A DNA stretch of 64,000 nt, taken from assembly GCA_026929865.2 (NCBI GenBank), contig CM049395.1:33211501-33275500 (forward strand), given 5' to 3'. Numbering within the stretch: the stretch's first letter is position 1; the number at the start of each line of letters is the position of its first letter. Below the pieces are notes generated by a model. It worked only from the letters and a program-made list of their open reading frames with translations. It was not told where the DNA came from and did not search any database. The position numbers and the translations under genes are program-made. Shown piece by piece: positions 10,118 through 19,198 of the stretch. The stretch comes from Hyperoplus lanceolatus (taxonomy: Eukaryota > Chordata > Actinopteri > Uranoscopiformes > Ammodytidae).

Positions 10118-11889
10118 GTAAAAGCCCAGTGAGGTAAAAGTGAACTAGCCCACCGGGCATTCTGATTGGATGAGGCAACACAGTACCTAATAACAAACTG
10201 CATATAATTTAACCAAATGCTAATGTAGCCGTTAGCACACTTCCGAAATGACAGCAGAAGCTGTTTTACCGCTCTCAAATTAAGCAACCAATCACCGCTA
10301 ACCGAAACACAACCCACGACAACCAACAGGAGGCAAAGCCAATCACAAAATACATACGGCGGGACTATAAAGAGGCATCGCATTAACCCTTTCTCGTCTT
10401 TCTCATATTGGTGTGGACAATTTCAGCACACGTCCACACCGTCCGTACGCAATTTTACGCCCATGACTCACACATACTAATAAATAGGCCTACAACAAAG
10501 CAAAATAACAGATATAGGCCTACATGAACCACACTGTCATTATAAATATAGGCTATTCCTCATACCAACCTCAAACAAAAGCACACCTCAAAGTGCACTA
10601 CTGTCAGTAAGCAAACAGAAAGAATCATATCAACACTCCGTCGCGTCTTACATGCCAGTGTCACCATATTTCGCTTCAGCTATCGCTCTCCAAAAATAGC
10701 ATCCTTTTAAGAAAGACTGCACACCCCTGATCATTTGTTTTCTACACTTACCTAGTCTCGCAAAGCCAGACCAAACTATACAGCAAGTAACAATAGCCTA
10801 GCTATCATTCAATCTTCATACTCAAATTTAACATCTACATCGGTTCTAAGCAATGACTGTAGTTCCGAGTAGTGAATAACACATTGTAGTGATGATAGAA
10901 AAACGTCTGAAATAAGATGGTATGTGCCCAAGTGTAACAAAGTGTCACAAATCTTCTATCACACTTAGCCACAGCTAACACAGCCAACGTCACGCTTAAT
11001 TTGTGACACAAATAGTTTACCCCAAACTGTACATTTCACTAAAAAGATGAATGAAAGAATAATCCCCGACCCTTCTCAAGAATATCCGAATAATAGCGAT
11101 ATATATCCAACTTTTGAAAACTGACGAGAACATCTTGTATTCAACCACACACAGCCTATCAGTTTATTTACGTTTGCGTTATTTTCACAAGGCATCGACA
11201 CCCACACGCTCCATAGCCTATACCTGTCACCAGATAATCCAACAAATAAACCAGGAATATTTTGTCTATGTCGCATTCATTTGTCGGTTTATTTTTAAAA
11301 TATCATGATACACTTATTTCAGTCACATAACCAAAGTAGACAACATGAACAATATGATGTATTCAGTACGAAATTATAATTACAAGAAAAGTATCCCATG
11401 CGTTAGTTTTCTATGTATAGGCTATCCTCCGATTTAAAAACAGAGTCATTTATAATCTGGACTTCGAACCAGCGACCCCACAGCCATCTCAATTACTCTA
11501 AGTGTCAGTACCTTATCAGTGCGCCACTGACTTATTGATAGGCCTTTGTGCTAGTTTCTTAATATCACCATTAAAAATAATAATAATAAATACAAAATAC
11601 GTAGGCTACAACAGCAAATACATTGACAATATTGTAATGTGATATCAGTCACATCCATATAATAGGCTCAGAGTATTGAAAAACACATAGTGATGATCTG
11701 AAAACGGTATGAAACACGGTATAGAGTTCATTCACAAATTAAACTGATATCCCACTAAGCCCTAGCTAACACACACTTCAATGGTTACACACAAATAGCT
11801 TACCACAAACAACATTTCACTAAAAGCGTATGGACAAATAATCACCAATCCTTCTGAAGTAGGCCTAGATCTGAATAATAGCGTTAAAT
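10118..11889. repeat. Diverged repeat unit U2 and flanks
   Basis: No exon is seen. The block 10860-11540 is recognisable again at 13700-14240: CCTGTCACCAGATAATCCAA (11223), the GCATTCATTTGTCGG stretch (11273), GTTAGTTTTCT (11403), and TTATAATCTGGAC (11451). A further partial copy of its first part (ATAGTGATGAT... GAATAATAGCG) lies at 11690-11885. This is old repeated DNA, with a tRNA-like cassette at its end. Confidence 0.5.
11458..11535 (-). repeat. tRNA-like sequence in repeat unit U2
   Basis: On the minus strand TCAGTGGCGCACTGATAAGG gives an A-box-like block and CTGGTTCGAAGTCCAG a B box with a closing T-stem. The intervening arm is long, as in Ser/Leu-type tRNAs. The acceptor stem is not convincing. 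It is probably the head of a SINE or a tRNA pseudogene; a second one lies in U1. Confidence 0.45.
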
Positions 11890-11895
11890 GTACAA

Positions 11896-13694
11896 CCAGT
11901 GGCCATAGACGGATTATGAGATAATGGGCCCCTGGGCACAAACTCTTAAAGGGCCCCCCACTCGTCCCTTTCCAGTCAGGTACACTGACTTTTCCACATA
12001 GATACATACAATTATTGGCAAAAACATATTAAGGAATTCACTTTTTTTTTACCTTTTTAAAGTAAAATGCGTCAATTTGGTGCACTTTGAGAGGAAATTT
12101 TAGACGCTCTATCAAATCCTGAGATGCAGAAGGAACATTATTTTTCAGATGTTTCTTAAAGAGGACCTATTATGCTACTTTTCTGGTCTTAATTTCTTGT
12201 TTTACACTGCTATAGAGCAACCTGACACGAATCACATCACAAAAAACTATGTAGATTTTCGGGAAGCTCTTTCTCTTATTTTGGCGATCCAGCACATCCT
12301 GTCAACACTTGAGTGTGTGTGCTTCGGCTCCCTCCGCCTGTGCTTCGGCCATCTCCGCTCCCCTCCCCCCCCCCCTGCAAACCCGTTGTGATTGGTTACC
12401 TTCCTTCCGGAACACTTTCAGTGGCGGGAAGCGCGAGCATGGACCTATAAGGGTGCGAGGCAGACGCGAACAGGGAAGTGACAGCATTACCATACATGGA
12501 AACATCCGCGTGGAGACGTCACAAAGTTTTATGCGACGTCACAAATTATGAAAGGGTAGACCGCTTTGAAGACGTGACTTCTCGACTGGCTAGAATAGTG
12601 TTTAGTGCTCTGCACAGACACCCCAGACGGTCAGCAGGGAATATGTCGAAATGCATGTAAGTCATTATTTGATAATTTAGTATGGTTAAGCATGACTATG
12701 ATTCATCATAACAACGTTTATAGGTCATAAAAGTCAAACAGCATCATAGGTCCTCTTTAAACAGGCAGCACTCTTTACTCTGCAACTGTAAACTGTTAGG
12801 AAAAATAACTCTCATTTTAATGATATTATGCCCACCCCCCCCATTTAATTTGCATTTACCAATATATAATCATTTAACAATTTGTATATTCTTTACAGTT
12901 GACTTAAATAAATGTTCTCACTCAACATTTCTTGGTGCTGTGGAAACGAGGAGGTGAAACAGCTATAAAACCTAACCTGATTCTCCCATAGAGAGCAATA
13001 TTCCTGAGGCCTGCTAAAACAAAGGCCTTGCTGGTCAATCAAGTTGTAAACACTCTGTCAGGCTGGGAAGCTTAACCCAGTCAGTAAAGTTCGGCAGAGG
13101 ACGTCCAGGATGTGCAAGAGGATGATCCCTGAAACCAGATGACAGCAATAAAAACCAATCATTGTCCTTTGTTTAGGGAGGTTAAAAAGCCTTGCTGTCG
13201 AGAAGGACTTTTCACTTTTTTGACTTTGCCTGTCCCTGAGGGCTGCATAACCTGTCCTGTGATATCACTTCATTAAACATCCTCTAAGAACTTGGAAACT
13301 TCTCTCCAGTCATCCTTTATTTTTGCCTTCCATATTTCCGAATAAACGAACACGTAATTTAACATCCTGTTAAAACACAGTACAGTAGATTGGTCTGCAG
13401 ACCCATGTTCTATGATGGAGGGGCCCATTTCAACAGATAAAGGGTGGATAGCTACTTTTATGAACAATTTAGAATTCACACATATAAAGTTTATTTCTGT
13501 ATGTGTGAGGGGACCTTCAAGGCCCCTCATGGAGCCCCTTAGACAGAGCTACTAATGCTGTTGTTTTTAACTTGCTTTTGTATTTCTCCCCTACTAGTTG
13601 AGGGGCCCATGATGATTTCTATCTTGTTAAATTGTATCTCTGGCTAAGGGCCCCCGGGCCTGTGCCCGGTGTGCCCGTGCAGTAATCCACCCCA
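11896..13694. mobile_element. 1.8-kb insertion splitting a repeat unit
   Basis: GTACAA occurs at both borders (11890-11895 and 13695-13700). The flanking DNA reads as one continuous repeat unit when the insert is removed (GAATAATAGCG... then ...AAGGCATCGAC, as in the copy at 11090-11200). The insert starts CCAGTGGCCATAGACGG, then GGGCCCCTGGGCAC, and ends with inverted counterparts rich in GGGCCC and GTGCCCG. No transposase is readable. It carries a nested TTAA-type MITE at 12156-12760. The family is not identified. Confidence 0.55.
12156..12760. mobile_element. MITE family A, copy 1 (TTAA-bounded)
   Basis: It starts TTAAAGAGGACCTATTATG and ends with the inverted CATAGGTCCTCTTTAA. The same family recurs at 26199-26745 with matching interior (TACTTTTCTGGTCTTAATTT, GAGCAACCTGACACGAATCA). 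TTAA at both ends is the target of piggyBac-type transposition, so a piggyBac-like origin is inferred. It is inserted inside the 11896-13694 element and so is younger than it. Confidence 0.75.
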
Positions 13695-13700
13695 GTACAA

Positions 13701-14236
13701 TTTAAAACTGACAAGGCATCGACAGTCAGCTAGCCTACTTGCTCCATTATCCTCCAAAGCCTGTCACCAGATAATCCAACACATGAACCAGGAGTAGGTA
13801 TTTTGTCTCTATGTCGCATTCATTTGTCGGTTTATTGTAAAACATCATGATAAAAACTGTTTTCAGTCACATAGCCTACCCACACACAGTAGGATGTATT
13901 CAGTAGCCTATGAAAAAAAAAAAAAAAGTCTCCCACGCAACGCGTTAGTTTTCTGAATTTACTGTCCTACGATTTTCAAATCATTTATAATCAAGTCATT
14001 GAGTCATAAAATAATCTGGACGGGTTCCGAGTAATAAGTGGGAAACATACAGGTAATGCATATTAAATATGATCGGTGGTATTTGTCGATGTGCTATCAC
14101 AAACTAATCCGGTCGTCACACATTGCCCCACAGCCAACAGCTGGCTCCAAGCTTCGTGCTGGTTACGCACACTGTGACATACATCTTACCTCACATTGTA
14201 TATTCCACTAAAAGGCTATGGAAGTGTAAACCGATA
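13701..14236. repeat. Repeat unit U3
   Basis: A diverged copy of the 11190-11540 block: AAGGCATCGAC (13713), CTGTCACCAGATAATCCAAC (13757), GTCGCATTCATTTGTCGGTT (13814), GCGTTAGTTTTCTG. The tRNA-like part is largely lost, leaving ATAATCTGGACGGGTTCCGA. It is cut on the left by the 1.8-kb insertion and on the right by MITE B copy 1. Confidence 0.5.
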
Positions 14237-15351
14237 TTAAAGCTCCCATATTGTGCAAATGCACTTTTCCGATGTTTTTGAACATAATTATGGGTCTACG
14301 GTGTGCCTACAGACTGCCAAAGTATCAAAAAAAGAAAGCTCCCTCCTTTTCTCACTCTCCCCTTTTCTGAAACCCTCCACCTCTCCACCCAATATACTCC
14401 AGTCAGAATTCTCCCCATTTCTGACGTCAAAAACTGGAAAGCCAGAAGCTTCCACTGTGCAATCCACCCCCCTATTTCTTATTCGTCCACGGCCCCGAGA
14501 TCCTCTGGAAAAATATTCCTTCACCCTCATGTTGTTTGCTTGTTGCTAAGCGACAAGATGCCTGTAGTATGGCAGTAACATGATGGTCATGATCATTTTT
14601 AATAACACAACGGATAGGAAGCTACTTGTGCTTTTTTTCCAAACAGTGAAACTGAAATAAATGGTTTTGCCTGACTGGTGTATAGCTATTAGCTTTGGGA
14701 CAAGCATTCAGCTTTTGCTCATAAAAACATATTTCTATTCCCCACACCAGTCTGGGAATGCCTCGTTTTTAATAGGACAAAGGATTAAAAGGAGTAAAAG
14801 AAGTCTGACTTTGAAGATAATTTTTTCACTGATTTTAGTGGTATTGTTAGCAGTTAGCTCCCGAGCTAGCTTCGCAGTAGCCACCATCTTTTGCAGCATT
14901 TTTATTGTGAACATGCCGTTTCCATTAGCGTGTGGCTGTCAGTGCATCTGTATGAACATAGTCTTTCATGTAGACAAGGATAGGTCATGTCAAACTGTTC
15001 AAAGTGCGTTACTAGCACTAGACTTGGTTCTTCTCATGGGTAGGCTAAACCTAACTGTGCTAACAGGCTATACGTCATCATTGTTTACAAACAGACAGAT
15101 GGCGAGGCGTATCTGGCTTCGCTTCTGGACAGGGGGCGGGGGGAGCTCAAAGATTGTATATTTACGAGGGGAGCTGCAGCTCTTTTTTAAAAAATAGGCC
15201 ATTGTGAGATTAGCTGAACATCAGCATAGTACAATAAATTATCTGAAAGTTTTTTTCAGCAAACAATTGAAGAAAAACGTATTAGGGACCACTAAGACCA
15301 TATAATATGGTGTATAATAGAACCGAAAAATGTATAATATGGGAGCTTTAA
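14237..15351 (-). mobile_element. MITE family B, copy 1 (reverse orientation, with internal extra sequence)
   Basis: TTAA-bounded, with ends TTAAAGCTCCCATATTGTG and ATAATATGGGAGCTTTAA. Its left part is the reverse complement of the right parts of the copies at 40576-41100 and 43539-44062 (GGGTCTACGGTGTGCCTA, TTCTGACGTCAAAAACTGG), and its right part matches their left parts. It is 1115 bp against about 525 bp in the others, because about 570 bp of extra sequence lies between roughly 14500 and 15080. Open frames here are not recognisable as genes. Confidence 0.75.
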
Positions 15352-15627
15352 GTAGATCGGATTCTTACGGCCAACATGAACGTATTAAACATTTGACGTT
15401 TGCTGGGTTTTGATCAGGCATCGACGGAGCTACCACCAACAGTTACCCTGATCACCAGTTAATCTGACACACCGGCGTAGGTCCGGGCAGGTGACAGCGG
15501 AGCCGGAGCAGGTCAATGGCTGCAGTACTGGAGCAAACTCGTCACTGGTAGATGAGCAGGCATTAATAAGATCCAAACACAGACAAACAAGATGTATGTC
15601 CTAGCGACCCACATTGTAGACTTATGA
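15352..15627. repeat. Repeat unit U4 (partial) and spacer
   Basis: CAGGCATCGACGG at 15416 and CCTGATCACCAGTTAATCTG at 15454 echo the block shared by U2 and U3. No coding sequence was recognised. Confidence 0.35.
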
Positions 15628-15635
15628 GGTGAGAC

Positions 15636-16409
15636 CAGGGGCGTAGCCGACACGGGGGACGTGTCCCCCGCACTTTTCGTGTATGTGCCCTCTGTCCCCC
15701 GCACTTTCTACAACCACTTAATTCATTTGTTATATGTCGTAACACATTTTTCCGAGCTGTCCATAAACGCACCATGAGAAGCCGGCATCACGTGACGGTG
15801 GCATACGGTTTGCGTCATACAATTGAGACGTTCGCTGTAAAGCAGAATTGGGTCTTCTTTTTTCCAGGGTTAGGCTACTGTGTGCTAAATTTGGCCGGAA
15901 GTAGGCGGGCGGGCGGAGCCAGGCTAACTGTATGCAGGGTTTTTCCTACATAGAGAAAATTTTGGCGCCCGCTAAAGCGGATTTATCCAGCGCCAAAGGA
16001 AAATCAGGAGCGCCAAAGCAATTTAAAACCTCTCCAAATTCAGCCCAATTTAAGTCATCCTTCTTGAGGGTTTGGGCAATAACTTGAATTTCATTTTCGA
16101 TACTATTACGGCTTCCCTCAATCATGAAAACAAAATAACGCCGGGGCATGCAGGCTGTTAAATGCAGCGCACCCTTTCAGCCGAGCCGTGAGCTCCGCTC
16201 GGCCCCTCCCTCACCTGATAGTTTCGCTATCGGCTGGTCCAAAGAATAGGAGGGAAATGTTGAGCATTGCCGGGTGTTTTGAAAAACTTCTAGATGACGA
16301 GATTAAAGGTAAAACTAATTATGTTGTCTGAAAACACTTCAGACTCACAACAAACTAAAATAATGTGCAAGATATGTCACGCGCGGACACGCGAGTAACG
16401 CGACCGCGC

Positions 16410-16447
<38 letters not shown>

Positions 16448-17928
16448 CATATACGACCTGATCTGCACCTCTAAACATCCCGATCAATTTGTTTATTCAC
16501 TTTAAGTCGAATCATAGTGGTCTATGACCAAGCAATCAATGAATAAAAAACACAGGAAGTTTAAAGCTCCTTGATTCCTGCCACCACAACACTACAATGC
16601 AACTGCCTATCCACCCTGCTCCTTGACATAGGCTAAATAAATCATGCCCTTACATTTAATGCTATCAAAAGACATGCCTTATCAACACCATTTACAACTG
16701 GTTATTTTCATTTTGACATATTTATTTTATTCAATTATTAAAAATACGTTTCACTTATTTGGCCTATTTCTATTCTCCCTGTTTTCAGTCCAATTAGGCC
16801 TTTGTTTAAAGTCCAAAGTCATGGTGTTATTAGAAAAAAACCTTGTTAAAAGTAAAATAAATGCATAATGTTCTTAAATCAATGATTAACTGTCTTTAAT
16901 ATTCGTGATATTACACAAAGAGAAACTGGAGAAACTAAATAGGAGAGAGATAGCTCAGCAATTTGTTTTGGTTAGTGAGAGGCGCAGAAACACATTTGGG
17001 TGCTTCTCTTAGGTTATGTGTACATGATGCTTGTATTCAAAGTTGTCTATAATTGTTCAGACACAGCAATCAAAAACCTTGATGTTATACATTTTATGTT
17101 GGAGGGCAAAACATTGTTTTTTGAATTTAAATGTGCTTTCCTCTCTCCTCTGTCTCCCTTCCTTACAGAATAAGTGAAATAAATTCAAAAAAAATGAATT
17201 CAAAAATATGTGGTCACCGTCGAACTTCTTCTATGGGGGCTTCCTTAAAAATATTTGTTTTTGTGACTGGTAAACCTTCATAACTTAGCTTGTTTAGAAA
17301 GTTGTAGCATCGGTCAAACAATATGTTCCTTTTGTTTGTTTATTGCAGGTAAATTAGTTGGTCTGTGGTTCTGGAACAGAGATAAGTACCATACATAACT
17401 GTTTGAACAGGTTGTTAAATGAGGCATAATTTGAGCCTGTAGCTTTCATCAAGTGAAGTAGGTTCAGTGTGTGGTGTTAATGTATAACTTGCTAATAGTT
17501 GTGCCAAAACGTTCTAATAAACCCCTTTCAGTTGGAGCCAGTGCCTCAACTATCCAATCTGTTGTGTTGTTAGTCTTCTATCTAATTTACAAATAGCACA
17601 TGGGAATGTAATCTATAGTTAGAACTTAGCGTAACTGCTAATAAGAACAATGTGTTACTGAACTTTCTATGTTCTGTGTTGTCACTCTGGCTATTTACGC
17701 TGCAGATGCCTTACCGGCTTTACATGTCAACTCATACAGAGTTTGGCAGCTCAAACTTTTGATTTTGATCATTTTACTTAAGTCTGTGCAGTACTGTAGC
17801 TGGTATTTGGTTATTCAGCGACTGAGGAGAGGCTCAATGAATGTGAGGATGATAAATCACTCAATAGACGTCGGCTTACTCCTAAACAATCTGTCCCCCT
17901 CACTTCTGAAATGATGGCTACGCCCCTG
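15636..17928. mobile_element. 2.3-kb hAT-type element with perfect 8-bp target duplication
   Basis: The ends are CAGGGGCGTAGCC (15636) and GGCTACGCCCCTG (ending 17928), a perfect 13-bp inverted repeat. GGTGAGAC lies directly outside on both sides (15628-15635 and 17929-17936). The 8-bp duplication and CAGGG...CCCTG ends identify the hAT superfamily. No transposase frame is readable, so it is non-autonomous. CAGGGTTTTTCCTACATAGA at 15934 looks like the start of another hAT-type end, so one element may be nested in the other. A (GA)n tract lies at 16415-16443. Confidence 0.85.
16415..16443. repeat. (GA)n microsatellite
   Basis: About 14 GA units inside the 2.3-kb hAT-type element. Confidence 0.9.
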
Positions 17929-17936
17929 GGTGAGAC

Positions 17937-18329
17937 TACATAGTGCAGACACAGCAGGGAGACTGACCAAGTCTCAGTGTAGCATGAACAACAATTCAGA
18001 GCTGATCAGCGATGAGGAGCTACTGTCAGACTCTCTCAAACGTGATGATACTTTTTTGTTTGCTCATCAGGCTAACAACACCAGCAACATAAAACAAACC
18101 GTGCAGGCTATTGTTGAAAAAACAAACTGTATGTCAACAAGAATTTATGTGAATGCGTACTGTACGGAAAACAACACATCTATTTAGTGTGTAGTTCCTT
18201 GAGGGGTTAAAGAAAATAAAGTTTTAAGAAACATTCAAAACACATTTTTTTGAAGACTAACAAATACATTCTAGAATCATATGCCTTCTGTTGTGTTTTG
18301 GTGCAGTAGCTTGTGATGTTCGTTTGACA
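17937..18329. other. Upstream region of the frey1 candidate
   Basis: The sequence continuing from before the hAT insertion is ordinary AT-rich DNA. A plus-strand frame at 17930-18187 (MNNNSELISDEELLSDSLKR) has no recognised match. GTTTTGGTGCAG at 18293-18304 could be a 3' splice site, which would make ATG 18330 part of a second exon after a 5'-UTR exon. No clear TATA box is seen. Confidence 0.3.
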
Positions 18330-18427
18330 ATGGGGTCACACAGGATCAGTACACATGTGTTTTTAGCTCTCCTCATTCTTTTCTGCCTTAAGACTGGTGG
18401 AAGTCTTCCTGCTCCTGTGATGGGAAG
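18330..18427 (+). CDS. frey1: frey1 candidate, coding exon 1 (signal anchor)
   Basis: ATG at 18330 opens MGSHRISTHVFLALLILFCL, then KTGGSLPAPVMG, and the exon ends AG before GTAGGT. A short basic N-terminus is followed by a roughly 12-residue hydrophobic stretch (VFLALLILFCL), which is a signal peptide or signal anchor. The phase (two bases of a split codon) matches the next exon exactly. The identification as frey1 is explained under exon 3. Confidence 0.6.
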
Positions 18428-18706
18428 GTAGGTCTTCAGCAAACAGAAAAGTGTTGATGGTGTACAGGCAATAGGTCCAGTTCCTTTGGTAAACTGTGTT
18501 TCTCTGTGAGGGCCTCTACACTTTGGAACACAAGACCAATACAAATAAGACTTTTACTTAGTCCTGTCTAACCCATGCTGGTGGGTAAGAATGTCATCCA
18601 TTATTAATCTATAATGTGAATGTAAACATAGATCGTAGTTAGAGTATCTGATATCAGCCATTTCTAGAGTGTGACTGTAGTACTGTCAATGTCTTTTTTC
18701 TAACAG

Positions 18707-18783
18707 AGCAGATGACGGTACAGCAGAGTTGGAGCTGCTCTTTGACCCAGGCCTCCTTGAAAAGCGCGTTACACTGACTGATG
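18707..18783 (+). CDS. frey1: frey1 candidate, coding exon 2
   Basis: A TTTTTTCTAACAG acceptor is followed by a 77-bp exon reading (R)ADDGTAELELLFDPGLL, EKRVTLTD, with a GTAAGG donor. It takes two bases of a split codon from exon 1 and hands one base to exon 3. The segment is acidic-hydrophobic (ELELLF) and then basic (EKR). No domain is recognised. It is too short to be found by open frame alone; the splice signals on both sides are what support it. Confidence 0.6.
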
Positions 18784-18987
18784 GTAAGGCTGTCACATTT
18801 CAGTTGATTGAAAGTGTTTAGAAACGCACAATCTTTTAATATCATGGTGCTTTTCCAAACAAGGTCTAACAGGAACTTTTTATGCAAGACAAACACTGAG
18901 CAAAACCATCACGGATAAAGCAAAAGAGTAATGTTTTTTTTTTTATTTTTTTTTTTTGAGAAAAACTGTCCGATTGTATTGCTGCAG

Positions 18988-19073
18988 ATTATGGAGAGAG
19001 GCCAATCGATCCTCCTCTGCCACCTGACAGTGAACATCCTTATCAACCGAACCTGGAGGATGAATACTACTAA
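18988..19073 (+). CDS. frey1: frey1 candidate, coding exon 3 (C-terminus)
   Basis: A TTGCTGCAG acceptor precedes an exon reading (D)DYGERPIDPPLPPDSEHP, YQPNLEDEYY and TAA. The complete product is 86 residues: a hydrophobic N-terminus, a linker, a Pro-rich stretch and an acidic Tyr-rich end. Human FREY1 (C11orf94) as I remember it is about 98 residues with a hydrophobic N-terminus, a VDDYG...P segment followed by prolines, and a DLAEYYYD end. The layout agrees (TDDYGERP, then NLEDEYY), although identity is low. In human C11orf94 is the neighbour of MAPK8IP1 and the two are convergent, exactly as here. Known role: a testis ER membrane protein needed for IZUMO1 complex assembly on sperm. Confidence in a real small gene is higher than in the name. 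Confidence 0.6.
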
Positions 19074-19192
19074 GAGAAACACAACAGATCCTGGAAGAAA
19101 GAATAATGATGAAAATAGTTGATGGGACCTGCTTGCGTGATCGCATCCAGAAAAATCATCTTCTTTTACAATACGAGGACAATACGATGTGA

Positions 19193-19198
19193 AATAAA
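19193..19198 (+). terminator. Polyadenylation signal of the frey1 candidate
   Basis: AATAAA lies 120 bp after the stop codon, giving a 3' UTR of usual length for a small gene. Confidence 0.55.

Noticed and set aside
8826-11535. Functional tRNA genes at 8826-8905 and 11458-11535
   Set aside because: B boxes are good but acceptor stems do not pair and they sit in repeat units.
14661-15197. 178-codon plus-strand frame
   Set aside because: Lies in the extra part of MITE B copy 1; no protein family or splice signals recognised.
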